A stretch of DNA of 64,000 nucleotides. It comes from Myxococcus hansupus. GTDB lineage: Bacteria > Myxococcota > Myxococcia > Myxococcales > Myxococcaceae. The position numbers and the translations under genes were made by a program. The stretch covers positions 4,484,501 through 4,548,500 of the forward strand of contig NZ_CP012109.1 in assembly GCF_000280925.3 (NCBI RefSeq), in the 5' to 3' direction. Shown piece by piece: positions 8,677 through 17,372 of the stretch (positions within the stretch are counted from its first letter, which is position 1; every line of letters begins with the position of its first letter). Under the pieces are notes generated by a model that was not told where the DNA came from, ran no database searches, and worked only from the letters and a program-made list of their open reading frames with translations.

Positions 8677-10802
8677 GCGCCCCTTGAGGTCCTCCCCCCC
8701 CCAGAACAGACGTCACTCGTATCGTAAAATATCCCGACAGCTCGAGACACCCGCCCCCAGGCATTCGACACAGGATTGAATTTTAGCGTCTGTCCCGACT
8801 GAATCACACTCCGCAGGCGATTGGTCCTTGGATCATAATTCCTTCGAGTAGTCGCTTTGAGGCTAGGGCTCTCTTCCGCGAAGGCTGAAGGAGTAGACTC
8901 TGTCTCAACCAGCTGCTCGAATGCACGCCGGGCTGCGGGGCGTTCCGCGCCACCGTAGGTATAGGTGTACTCATGGGTCAACAATGGCACTCCACCATCC
9001 GAGTCCGCAGCCCCCAGATAAGCTCGCCGCAACTCCGCCGGTGGAAGGTAAGCGCCCGCATCCGCATTCGATGGCCAGGCCAGGGCGGTTTCATAAACGG
9101 TGTACGCGCCATTGGCCCCCTGTGCCGTGCGGGGCACATCGACCGCCCCTCCATGCCATGGCGCGTCAATCCAGCCCCACGTCCACCGATTCTCATTTGA
9201 TGGAATCAATGGTGATTCCATCGCGATACACTGGAATCCACAGCTCGCACTTGCAAAGGAATGGAACAGTCGAGGCCCTTGGTCCCCTCTCGGCTTCTCA
9301 CCTGCCACCGACAAATCGTGCCAGCGATACACACTCCCCGCGGCTGTACCGGTCCCATCACCGAATTGCGGAGAATCCGTTCTGACGAATTGCGCCTGGG
9401 TACGGCACGAACTGTTCGGATCATTCGAGAACGAACCGGGCCAGCAACCGTTGTTCTCGGCTCCGACGAAGTGCGTACTTTTCAGGTCCGACCCGCCATA
9501 TGCGTGCGTGTCTCGCAAAACATATCCAGCATCAGCAAGGTATTGACGGACGACCGATACGCCATTCCGCTTCACCTCCCACACCGAGTGCGCCGGAGCA
9601 GGAAGCTGACCTCCATCCAGTTGGTATGCATATTCGAGCACGGCCCCCGTCACCGTATTCCCAGGCTGGTCGGGCCACCGCGCTTCGGTCAGGATTCCGG
9701 CCATTCCGTCGAGATATTGATACGTGACAGCCTCGGCCTCAACAGCACCATCCCGCCCAACAACATCCACTGACGCGAGTACACACTCGTGAGTCTTCCC
9801 TCCCAACAATGAGGATGCACGTGATGGCAGCGACTGATACCTGAACACGAGCTGTGAGCCAGTGCCCGCAACCGCGCTCCGGAGCATGGGAAAATCCGCT
9901 CCGACCGTGACATCCGTTAACTCACCCTCGTCGCCACCACACTCGTCAGGAATCTCGTAATAAAGTCGCGCGACGCGGCGATGACAAGAACCCACGACGT
10001 CGCTCCCTGCATCTTCCTTTCCTTGCTCCGAACACGCAGCCGCATCGTACTGACGCGACTCGATGTAGCTCAAATACCAAGCCCGCTCCCAGGTTCGATT
10101 GAAGTTGGTTGTGCCCCAGCCCACATTGATGTCACGACGGTCCACTGGCTCGTAGTAATACCGACCATCGGCCGCATGAACGATGAGCTGCTCCCCTACC
10201 TTCTGTACCTTCAAAGACTGCTCCGAGGAATTGGACCCGAAGCAATTGGTCTCTTCGCACGCGAAGAACGAGGTCATGACGCCCGCGCCCCCGCCAAAAA
10301 CATCCCAGTGCTTCGTCTGACAGTCGACACCAGGAGATTCGGGAGTACATGCAGCGCCCGTGCGCGTCTCTGTTTTTTCCAGAATGTAGCTATGGAGGCT
10401 ATGCCACCACTGCATCCTTGGAGTTGGGGCCGGGCCCTCGATGAATCCAAAGGGCGAGCCCAGCTTTCGGGCTGGCTGGGCCACCTGCCAAGCCCCTTTG
10501 GGCCCCGATGCGAAGCGAGTCAGGTTCAATCGTCCTAGAGGCCCTCTCAGAGAGAAGTCCACGTGAGAATACGAGGGCTGCAGTGAGCCAAACTCAATTG
10601 TACTGTCTGGCGATGCGGGGAACGATGTCGCGCCTCCTACTGCGGGCAGGGGGCTGAACGCTGCCTTCTCGGCGATTGCGTCCAACTCGTCGTCTGTCAC
10701 CGCTTCCGAACCGCTCAGCGCGTATGCGCCGACGGCAGTAAACACAATCGAGAAGAGGATTGCCCCTCCTCGCCACCTGGAACTGCGTCGCAACGTTTCC
10801 AT
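8544..10802 (-). CDS. Rhs/YD-repeat toxin, 5' part (signal and N-terminal shell)
   Basis: This is the upstream third of the Rhs protein. ATG 10802 is chosen because GGAG lies six bases before it and it yields METLRRSSRWRGG followed by a hydrophobic export segment (ILFSIVFTAVGAYAL). Earlier in-frame starts (10817, 10847) lack such a site. The region contains the glycine- and tyrosine-rich strands usual ahead of the YD repeats (FSLRGPLGRLNLTR, TRRNYDPRTNRLRSV). True homology ends at the nine-G tract; the last 50 or so codons to 8544 are out of frame. A Cys-rich lipoprotein gene lies 96 bases upstream on the same strand, probably in the same transcript. One restored base would give a 2001-residue protein. 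Confidence 0.8.
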   Translation of the reverse strand: METLRRSSRWRGGAILFSIVFTAVGAYALSGSEAVTDDELDAIAEKAAFSPLPAVGGATSFPASPDSTIEFGSLQPSYSHVDFSLRGPLGRLNLTRFASGPKGAWQVAQPARKLGSPFGFIEGPAPTPRMQWWHSLHSYILEKTETRTGAACTPESPGVDCQTKHWDVFGGGAGVMTSFFACEETNCFGSNSSEQSLKVQKVGEQLIVHAADGRYYYEPVDRRDINVGWGTTNFNRTWERAWYLSYIESRQYDAAACSEQGKEDAGSDVVGSCHRRVARLYYEIPDECGGDEGELTDVTVGADFPMLRSAVAGTGSQLVFRYQSLPSRASSLLGGKTHECVLASVDVVGRDGAVEAEAVTYQYLDGMAGILTEARWPDQPGNTVTGAVLEYAYQLDGGQLPAPAHSVWEVKRNGVSVVRQYLADAGYVLRDTHAYGGSDLKSTHFVGAENNGCWPGSFSNDPNSSCRTQAQFVRTDSPQFGDGTGTAAGSVYRWHDLSVAGEKPRGDQGPRLFHSFASASCGFQCIAMESPLIPSNENRWTWGWIDAPWHGGAVDVPRTAQGANGAYTVYETALAWPSNADAGAYLPPAELRRAYLGAADSDGGVPLLTHEYTYTYGGAERPAARRAFEQLVETESTPSAFAEESPSLKATTRRNYDPRTNRLRSVIQSGQTLKFNPVSNAWGRVSRAVGIFYDTSDVCSGGGRTSRGACVQSQGLVKSRTIRRLRVAPIPMRLLLFMTIGPIMNSGTGPAI
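8694..8702. repeat. nine-base C/G tract at the break in the Rhs gene
   Basis: The coding (minus) strand reads TCT, then nine G, then AGGACC. With nine G the frame continues for only about 50 codons to a stop at 8544. With ten (or seven) G the reading continues as GEDLKGRVRSVSGPC into the 3' half. The full gene (4798-10802) is 6005 bases, one short of 2002 codons. It could be a slippage-prone on/off switch, a recent mutation or a base-calling error. Confidence 0.8.
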
Positions 10803-10898
10803 CACCAACTCCGCCATGAAAAAACAGCGCCAAACAAAGCCACACAAAAACCAACCCGAAACATGCCGCGAAGTAACAAGTCCGCGAAAGCAAGCCTC

Positions 10899-11297
10899 CT
10901 AGCGATTCCCCCTCGGAGGCAGACAAATCGATTCAGCGGCTCCTGGAACGACACTCACGCATCGCCATGATTCGGGGCAGTCCGACTTTTGTTCACAGGA
11001 CTGACTGCATACGTATCCCAATCCTTGTTCGGAGCGCGTACGCACACATAGGTTGCTGAGACATTCCGACGCTCCGTGTGCACTGCAATCATCACCTAGC
11101 GCCTTGGAGGCCGGCTTTGAGGAAGGACTTGGCCGCCACTCAGTGACCACCGGCGAAACGTCCTCCCTGGGCGAAGGATTCGGCACCCCTGCCCTGTCTA
11201 CAGACGGTTCACATCCCGTAGACACAATGGCAAACGCAGTCATCCCTCCCCATCCCAGCCACGCAAGGCGCGACAGCCCCCCTCGCTTCCAAAACAT
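10899..11297 (-). CDS. Cys-rich lipoprotein preceding the Rhs toxin
   Basis: This 132-residue protein begins with a lipoprotein signal (WLGWGGMTAFAIVSTGC). The mature part has a Pro/Ser-rich linker and a C-terminal domain with at least seven Cys (DDCSAHGASECLSNLCV, CSQSCEQKSDCPESWRC), which implies a disulfide-bonded fold outside the cytoplasm. ATG 11297 is preferred over 11312 because GGAGG lies six bases before it. The stop is 96 bases before the Rhs start, so the two genes are probably co-transcribed. A role in surface display or delivery of the Rhs protein is possible, but this rests on context only. Confidence 0.7.
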   Translation of the reverse strand: MFWKRGGLSRLAWLGWGGMTAFAIVSTGCEPSVDRAGVPNPSPREDVSPVVTEWRPSPSSKPASKALGDDCSAHGASECLSNLCVRTRSEQGLGYVCSQSCEQKSDCPESWRCVSVVPGAAESICLPPRGNR

Positions 11298-11527
11298 CCA
11301 CGACCTCCACATTGGGCGTGACCTGTCCGAAACCGGTCACGGGTCTACGAGAGACCGAGATCGACTGTACAGATTCGAACTGACACTGCCCGTGGGGCAT
11401 GGACGACTCGGATGAGTACGACAGTCCTCTCGGCCTTCCGACAAACGGAACAGCCAGAAAACCAATCAAAACCTATCGTCAAAAAAGGAAAAGCCCGTCA
11501 GTTAATACGGTGAGCGCCGTGATGTAG

Positions 11528-12685
11528 TCAGGTCGCGTCGCGAACCAGGGCCCGAAGTTGCCGGGCCGCGAGCCCGCTGGGCACGCATTGAAAGAGCGCG
11601 TTGCGGACAAATCGCCCCACGGCACTCTCCCACTGTGCGACTCGGCCCAGACTCCACGAACGAGTGACAAAGGTATTGGCCCATTCGCGGCGGCGTGACT
11701 CGTAAGCCGCCAAGGCCGCCTCCACGGGCGTCTCTCCCGCGATGCACTCGCTCAGCTCCACGGCGTCCTCGATGGCCTGACAACCGCCCTGCCCCATATT
11801 CGGCGTCATCGGGTGCGCGGCGTCTCCCAACAGCGTCACCCGGCCCCGGCTCCAGCGGCTCGCAGGCGGCCGGTCGTGGATGTCCGTGCGGACGATGTTC
11901 GCTTCGTCCGTCGCGGCGATGAGGCTTTCAATGGGCGCGTGCCAGCCCGCGAACAGCGACTGCAACTGGGCCTTCGCTTCGCCGGGAGCGTCCTTGCCCC
12001 CCGCTGGCGCGTTCTTCGTGGCGAACCAGTACGTCTGCCCGAAGCCGATGGGCACCACGCCGAAGCGCGCGCCCGGTCCCCACGTCTCGGAGACAAGCCC
12101 CGGCGTCACGCCCTGCACGTCGGCACACACGCCCCGCCAGCTCGTGTAACCCGAGTAACGCAGCGGCGCGTCGCCCCAGAGCGCACCACGCACCACCGAG
12201 CGCAACCCGTCCGCCCCGACCAGCGCGTCGCCCGTCACCGAGCTGCCGTCCGACAGGCGCACCGTGACGGTCTGCCCATCATCGTGGAACGCCGTCACGG
12301 TGAGGCCCAGCCGGACGTTCTCCTCTCCGGCGTGGGCCAGCAACAGCGACTGGAGCCGCGCGCGATGGATGCACACGAGCGGCAATCCCATCTCTTCCTG
12401 AATCCGCGCCACGGGCAGCCGCGTGAGCGCGGAACCCGAGGGTCGCAAGATGGCGCTGTCCGTGGGGCACGCACCGGCCCGCGTGACCTCGTCACACAGG
12501 CCGATGCGACGCAGCGCAGCGGTCGCGTTCATCTGCACCGTGAGCCCCGCGCCCACCCACTTCAAGGCCTCCGAGCGCTCGAAGACGGTGACGGAGAGGC
12601 CCGCGCGCCGAAGCGCGCAGGCCAGCGTGAGTCCACCGATTCCAGCTCCAGCGACGAGAACATGCCTGGGCGATGACGTGCTCAT
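11528..12685 (-). CDS. FAD-dependent monooxygenase (PHBH fold)
   Basis: This 385-residue protein is a single-component flavoprotein hydroxylase of the p-hydroxybenzoate hydroxylase fold, which uses NAD(P)H and O2 to hydroxylate an organic substrate. Visible motifs are the N-terminal dinucleotide fold GAGIGG (residues 13-18), the central ALVGADGLRS, which includes the DG motif, and the FAD ribose-binding VTLLGDAAHPMTPNMGQGG near residue 285. Length is normal for the family. It has no signal peptide, so it is cytosolic. The substrate cannot be read from the sequence. It stands alone: the 64 bases upstream separate it from the convergent end of the lytic transglycosylase gene, and its stop is 230 bases from the toxin-island promoter region. 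Confidence 0.85.
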   Translation of the reverse strand: MSTSSPRHVLVAGAGIGGLTLACALRRAGLSVTVFERSEALKWVGAGLTVQMNATAALRRIGLCDEVTRAGACPTDSAILRPSGSALTRLPVARIQEEMGLPLVCIHRARLQSLLLAHAGEENVRLGLTVTAFHDDGQTVTVRLSDGSSVTGDALVGADGLRSVVRGALWGDAPLRYSGYTSWRGVCADVQGVTPGLVSETWGPGARFGVVPIGFGQTYWFATKNAPAGGKDAPGEAKAQLQSLFAGWHAPIESLIAATDEANIVRTDIHDRPPASRWSRGRVTLLGDAAHPMTPNMGQGGCQAIEDAVELSECIAGETPVEAALAAYESRRREWANTFVTRSWSLGRVAQWESAVGRFVRNALFQCVPSGLAARQLRALVRDAT

Positions 12686-12749
12686 GACCCGCGCTTTAAC
12701 AGGAACGGCGCAGCGAGTCGTGAGTCATGTGTCATCCAGTGGCACAAGC

Positions 12750-14966
12750 TCAGTGCTGCACCACCGCCACGTAGTTCCCGTACCGGGTTTGAATCTCCGA
12801 CACATACTTCACGGGCTCGGTGCCTCGGACGTATCCGTGCCTGGCGCGCTGGAAGTACTGGGGCTTCTCCAGCAGCAACATCGCCTTCTCCACGTTTCCG
12901 TACCACTTGTTCGGATCCAATCCCTGCTCCGTGGCCAGGCGGCGCGCGTCCAGGACGTGTCCCAGGCCCGCGTTGTACGAAGCCAGCGCGAAGCGCAGCC
13001 GCTGCTTGAAGGGAATCTCCGGGGCAATCCGGCCCAGCATCTGGTGCATGTACTTCACACCCGCGTGGATGCCCTGCTCGGGGTCCTCGAGTTGGACGAA
13101 GCCCAGCTCCTTCCCCGTCAACGGCATCACCTGGAAGAGGCCTTGCGCCCCCACGAAGCTGCGGGCCTTCGGGTCGAAGCGGCTCTCCTGGAACATCTGC
13201 GCCACCATCAACCGCCAATCCAGGCCGTAGCGCGCCGCGTACGACTGCACCAACCCGTCGTACGGAGAGATGCTCCCTTCCGCGCTCGCGAGGCTCGCCG
13301 GAGGCGCCTGCTTGCGGCGGCTTTCGAAGTAGCGCCGGCGCGTCATGTTGTACTCGACGCCGCGGTAGGTCTTCTTCACGAAGGCGTCGAGGAACTCACG
13401 CAACTGCGCGTTCTCCTTCCGGATGGCGAAGGCGATGCCGTAATGGCCGTCCTTCCCCGCGGGCTCGCCCTGCCCCGGCAAGGTGAGCGCGGCCTCGACG
13501 TCATCGCGGAACACCTGCTCCGCCGCGAGGATGTGGCTGTCGGTGACGGTGTACGCAATCTCGCCAGCGGCGATCCGGTCCAGCAGCGCGCTGATCTCCT
13601 GGTCCTCGGGCTCCTCGACGAGCTTGAAACCGTGGGCGTCCTTCAAGGCGTTCACCGTGGCGAAGTGGCTGGCGCCCTTCGGAACGTGGATCGTCTTGCC
13701 CTTCAAATCGTCCAGGGATGCGAGCTTCGGCGCACCCGCGCGCTGGACGAGCACCTCGTCCGTGTAGAGGTACGGACGGCTGAAGCCCACCTGCTTCCCA
13801 CGGGCTTCCGTGTCCGTCATCGAGGCGGCAATCATGTCGCCCCGCCCTTCGGTCAACCACGGGATGAGCTGATCGAAGGTGGGCGGAACCACGATCTCCA
13901 GCCGCACGTCGAGCTCCTTCGCCACCATGTTCGCCAGGTGGAAGTCGAAGCCGGCCTGGTCGCCTCGGTGAAGGTAGTAGGTGACGGCGCTGTTGCGCGT
14001 GAGCACGCGCAGCACGCCGCGCTTGCGGATGGCGTCCAGGTCTCCCGTGAACCGCTGCTCGCGGTACTCGGTGAGGGCGAACTCGACGAGGAACGTGTTC
14101 AGCTCCGCGCGGAGCTTCGGGTTCTCCAGCCGCATGGCCCACGCGAGCGGCCGGGCCTTGGCGATGGGGAACAGCCCTTCGACGTCCGTGTTGTACGTCT
14201 CGATGGCGGCGAGCAGGTGGCTGTCCACCACCGTCAGGGGAATCTCACCCCGGGAGACCTGCCAGACCAGGTGCTCGGGCTCGACGGACTCCGCGGCGTC
14301 GGCGATGACGAGCCCCGGTGCCTGCTTCTCCAGCGCCCGAAGCGAGGCGGCGAAGGTGGAGCTGGGCCGCACATGCACCGTCTTGCCCGCGAGGTCCTCC
14401 ACCGCCTTCGGAAGGTCCGCCGCGCCCCGGCGTCCCACCAGGACTTCATTCACCCGCGTCAACGGGCGCGTGAAGGCGACCTGCTTCTCCCGGTCCTTCG
14501 TCACGGCCAGGTCCGCGGCGATGACGTCGCCGCGCCCCTCTTGAAGCAGGGGGATGAGCTTGTCGAAGCTGTCCACGGTGAGGAACTCCACCGTCAGTCC
14601 CTGCTTGGCCGCGAAACGCTCCAGCAGCGCCCGGTCCTGCGCTTTCGGCATGCCCTGCCGCGGCAGGAAGTCCTCGTCGGTGCCCTCCACGAGCACTCGC
14701 AGCACGCCGCGCTTCTGGAGCTCCGGGAGATCTCCCTTGAAGGGAGCCTCCTTCAGCCGCGCGGAGACAGGCTCGGTGATGGCCCCCGTGTGCGCCAACG
14801 CCTCCGGGAACGGTGAGTCCTCCGGATTCGCGGACGCCGACGCGGCCTTGGCGGCGGCGGGTTTCGCGGGCGTTTCGGCGGGCTCGCGCTTACAGGCGAC
14901 CATCAGGAACAGCGCGGCGGACAGGAGCCACCGCGCGGACGACAGGCTCGGACGGGTCAACGGCAT
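12750..14966 (-). CDS. MltF-like lytic transglycosylase with two substrate-binding domains
   Basis: This is a 738-residue lipoprotein (signal ending LFLMVAC, Cys 25). It has three domains. The first bacterial family 3 solute-binding domain (about 75-290) starts LQKRGVLRVLVEGT and contains GRGDVIAADLAVT. A second copy (about 300-540) starts IRKRGVLRVLTRN and contains GRGDMIAASMTDT. The C-terminal SLT domain has the catalytic Glu in FQESRFD (E594), then GAQGLFQVMP and SYNAGLGHV. MltF of enteric bacteria has one binding domain plus SLT, so the tandem duplication is notable. The enzyme should cleave murein to 1,6-anhydro ends at the inner face of the outer membrane. It is monocistronic. Confidence 0.88.
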   Translation of the reverse strand: MPLTRPSLSSARWLLSAALFLMVACKREPAETPAKPAAAKAASASANPEDSPFPEALAHTGAITEPVSARLKEAPFKGDLPELQKRGVLRVLVEGTDEDFLPRQGMPKAQDRALLERFAAKQGLTVEFLTVDSFDKLIPLLQEGRGDVIAADLAVTKDREKQVAFTRPLTRVNEVLVGRRGAADLPKAVEDLAGKTVHVRPSSTFAASLRALEKQAPGLVIADAAESVEPEHLVWQVSRGEIPLTVVDSHLLAAIETYNTDVEGLFPIAKARPLAWAMRLENPKLRAELNTFLVEFALTEYREQRFTGDLDAIRKRGVLRVLTRNSAVTYYLHRGDQAGFDFHLANMVAKELDVRLEIVVPPTFDQLIPWLTEGRGDMIAASMTDTEARGKQVGFSRPYLYTDEVLVQRAGAPKLASLDDLKGKTIHVPKGASHFATVNALKDAHGFKLVEEPEDQEISALLDRIAAGEIAYTVTDSHILAAEQVFRDDVEAALTLPGQGEPAGKDGHYGIAFAIRKENAQLREFLDAFVKKTYRGVEYNMTRRRYFESRRKQAPPASLASAEGSISPYDGLVQSYAARYGLDWRLMVAQMFQESRFDPKARSFVGAQGLFQVMPLTGKELGFVQLEDPEQGIHAGVKYMHQMLGRIAPEIPFKQRLRFALASYNAGLGHVLDARRLATEQGLDPNKWYGNVEKAMLLLEKPQYFQRARHGYVRGTEPVKYVSEIQTRYGNYVAVVQH

Positions 14967-15182
14967 CAGGTTGCTTCCCCCTTCGTTTCGGATGCCCGCG
15001 ACGCGCCACCCCTCGGATGGAAGCGCACGAACACCCTCGACAGAATTCTCTACCTGATTCCGTATGGTCGATTGAACCCACCCCCGGGGTTGACTTGGTC
15101 GGTGGATTGCGATGCGCGGTCGTCACCCGGCCATGCGCACACTCACATTGCGTGCGCGGTGCACGGCGTCAGGCGCGGAGGC

Positions 15183-16031
15183 TCAGCCGAACCAGCGGCC
15201 CGTTTCCGGCGCGAAGATGCGGACGCGCTCGGACAATTCGGAGGGCAGCCGCGCACGCAAAGTGGCATGTACGGACTCGGGCGCGAAGGCCTGGCTGAAG
15301 TGCATCAGCACGATGGCCTCGTTGCGGAACTGGCTGGCGCGCGCGATGAGTTCGTCCAGGTGGAGGTGCGCTCGCGCCTGCGCGTCCTCGACCGTGTGTC
15401 GGGCGTCGATGAAGGTGCACTCGAGAATCAGGATGCGCGAATCGAAGAGGCTCGGCTCGGTCTCCAGGACGCGGGACACGGTGTCGGTGGCGTACGCCAA
15501 CTCCAGGCGCTCGACGGTGTCGAAGAGGTCCTCACCGGCTTGCCGCCGCCTCGCGATGTCCTGCGGCGGGAGACCCTGGTGCTCGGGACGGAGCTTCGTG
15601 ATGCGGCGGAAGAACTGGTAGCCCAGGGAAGGCACCGGGTGGTGTGTCCGGAACGCGCGCACGAAGAGACCGTGGCCAAGCGGCTGCACGTCTCCCGGGT
15701 GCATCGGCACGGTGCGAACATCCATCGCGGTGTGGTGGAGGCGGGAGAGGACGGCGAGCGCCTCCTGGACGTTCGCCTCGATCTCCGCGGGCAGGAAGAC
15801 CTGGGGCGCACCCTTGCCGATGAGGCGCCGGACGCCCAGCAAGGAGCCGAGCCCACTGGCGTGGTCCGGATGCGCGTGGCTGAGGAAGATGCGGTCGGTG
15901 CCACAGAAGGAACGGATGGGCAGCCCGACATCGAGCACCACGTCCAACTCGGGCACCTGGAGGGACGTGTACACGCCTCCCACGGAGACTCCGCGAACGG
16001 TGTACGGCCCGGCTTGGACTTCGGTCAGCAT
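15183..16031 (-). CDS. metallo-beta-lactamase-fold hydrolase (RNase Z/AtsA-like)
   Basis: This 282-residue cytosolic protein has the metal-binding motif FLSHAHPDHASG near residue 50, a second histidine region (FRTHHPVP), a strand ending in Asp (LELAYATDTVS) and a late His (IVLMHFSQAF). The arrangement and the long insert before the ATDT strand resemble the ribonuclease Z/arylsulfatase branch of the superfamily rather than true beta-lactamases. There is no signal peptide. The substrate is not evident. True RNase Z has a characteristic exosite that I cannot identify here, so tRNA maturation is not claimed. It stands alone between divergent regions. Confidence 0.75.
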   Translation of the reverse strand: MLTEVQAGPYTVRGVSVGGVYTSLQVPELDVVLDVGLPIRSFCGTDRIFLSHAHPDHASGLGSLLGVRRLIGKGAPQVFLPAEIEANVQEALAVLSRLHHTAMDVRTVPMHPGDVQPLGHGLFVRAFRTHHPVPSLGYQFFRRITKLRPEHQGLPPQDIARRRQAGEDLFDTVERLELAYATDTVSRVLETEPSLFDSRILILECTFIDARHTVEDAQARAHLHLDELIARASQFRNEAIVLMHFSQAFAPESVHATLRARLPSELSERVRIFAPETGRWFG

Positions 16032-16128
16032 TCACCCAACTTATGGTCCGAACCGAACTCCGCCGCAACCCGGCGGACAGCCGCGGCAGCAAAGTCGGGC
16101 GTCACGACTTCTGATAGAGGTGAGGTCC

Positions 16129-16341
16129 GTGCATGACCACGGACCTTCTCCCGATGCACTGCTCGACGCCATCCACAAGGCACGCAAGCCCATCGCATTC
16201 CTCGTGGGCTCTCCGCTCACGGCGCTGGAGGCATCAAGCGTGCCGGGCGTCCCGGGAAGCAATCGAGCGCGAATAACGACTCTGTCGCAGAGACCGCAGC
16301 GGAGCCCCCCATCCAGCCCAAGCCGGCCCAATGCCCCTTGA
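16129..16341 (+). pseudogene. remnant of a SIR2-like/NTPase N-terminus
   Basis: From GTG 16129 the frame reads about 45 residues that look like the start of a SIR2-like or related nucleotide-binding protein: PDALLDAIHKARKPIAFLVG, then SPLT and VPGVPGS. The usual form is a strand ending in a Gly-Ser/Ala-Pro-Leu/Leu-Ser turn followed by a Gly/Pro-rich segment. After GVPGSN the frame becomes low-complexity Ser/Pro and stops at 16341, and the rest of such a protein (several hundred residues) is absent. The end overlaps the next gene by 11 bases. It is most likely a truncated relic, possibly from a defence gene. The homology is a judgement from pattern only. Confidence 0.4.
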
Positions 16342-16948
16342 ACCAACGGAACCGTCCAGCAGTACACCGCAGCCCAAAGCGAGCGGGACCAGCCTCGCTC
16401 AGCGATACATTCGACTGGCGGCGGCGGTCCTGCTTGTTGGCGCGGCAGCGGTGATTGCCCTTGATGTCCCGCTGCTGCAGTCCTTGACCAGCGCTCCCGT
16501 CCCGAACCCCACGCCACAGGCCCCACCGGAGTCGGACTTCGTTCGTGACATCGAGGCACTTCGCGCTCGGAATCGCGTCAGGGAGCTCGCGACCACCCTC
16601 GATGGGACCTATGTCATCAACATGCCCACGGGGACGTTCGGCTTCACACCTGCGGAGACGCTTGGCAACATCCGCAGCGCCAACATCCACCGCACCCAGC
16701 CCGTCAATTCATACGAACTCCATCGTTTGAGAAATGGAGCGCATGTCCTGCTGGGATTCGCGAGCCGTCCTGTCGCGGAAGCGCTTGAACGCGGAACCGC
16801 GACTGCGTTTGAAGTCTCTCCGATTCCGACGACGACCCTGAAGAACCTCGTGATGGTCCCGGTGGACCGAATCCGGTCCGCCCAGCTCGCCCAAGACGTT
16901 GACCCGCTTTCCGTCAGACTCGACCTGGCCCCCGCGCCCCCCCGTTGA
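16331..16948 (+). CDS. membrane-anchored hypothetical protein
   Basis: This 205-residue protein has a cytoplasmic Ser/Pro-rich N-terminus, one transmembrane helix at about residues 28-47 (IRLAAAVLLVGAAAVIALDV), a Pro-rich linker and an outer domain of roughly 140 residues. That domain shows regular amphipathic strands (HVLLGFASRPVAEAL, NLVMVPVDRIRSAQL) but no catalytic motif. I do not recognise the family. The ATG at 16331 overlaps the tail of the degenerate upstream reading frame. Codon use is typical of the genome, so it is probably a real gene. Confidence 0.6.
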   Translation: MPLEPTEPSSSTPQPKASGTSLAQRYIRLAAAVLLVGAAAVIALDVPLLQSLTSAPVPNPTPQAPPESDFVRDIEALRARNRVRELATTLDGTYVINMPTGTFGFTPAETLGNIRSANIHRTQPVNSYELHRLRNGAHVLLGFASRPVAEALERGTATAFEVSPIPTTTLKNLVMVPVDRIRSAQLAQDVDPLSVRLDLAPAPPR

Positions 16949-17042
16949 AAGTCAGCAGGGCCACCTCCATCGGCCAACGCGTCGCCCTGCCCGACTCCAG
17001 CTCACACGAACCCAGTTGTGAGGTCGGCACGGCACCGCGCCG

Positions 17043-17372
17043 TCACTCCCAGGCAGACATGGGGCCCAGGTTGACGACCTGCTGGAAGCCCTGCTCCTTC
17101 AGGAGCTGTTCGGCGCGGCTGGCCCGCTTTCCGCTGCCGCAGTAGACGACCACGGGCTGCTCCGGCGAACCCAACTCACCCAGCCGCTGTGGCAGTTCGT
17201 CCACCGGGATGTTCACCGCCCCTGGCAGATGGCTCGCAGCGAACTCTTGCGGCGTCCGGACGTCCACCAACAGTGCGCCGGACTCCACCAACCGATGCGC
17301 CTCGTCTCGCACCGGACGCTGGTGTGCACAGCCGACGAAGCACAGGACCGCGATCGCAATGACAGTCTTCAT
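17043..17372 (-). CDS. rhodanese-domain lipoprotein
   Basis: This 109-residue protein has a lipoprotein-type signal (VIAIAVLCFVGC, Cys 15) followed by one rhodanese domain: LLVDVRTPQEF, HLPGAVNIPVDEL and the active-site loop VVYCGSGKRA, with Cys 78 as the sulfur carrier. Its ATG overlaps the TGA of the upstream YeeE/YedE gene (ATGA, 17372-17369), so it is translationally coupled. With the two upstream membrane proteins it forms a thiosulfate or sulfane-sulfur uptake and transfer unit. The lipid anchor places the transferase in the periplasm, whereas most rhodaneses are cytosolic. Confidence 0.85.
   Translation of the reverse strand: MKTVIAIAVLCFVGCAHQRPVRDEAHRLVESGALLVDVRTPQEFAASHLPGAVNIPVDELPQRLGELGSPEQPVVVYCGSGKRASRAEQLLKEQGFQQVVNLGPMSAWE

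Noticed and set aside
12423-14816. Long plus-strand open frame (about 800 codons) opposite the MltF-like gene
   Set aside because: It is the antisense shadow of a well-supported gene in GC-rich DNA. It has no domain pattern and is rich in Arg, His and Val in a way typical of reverse-frame translation.
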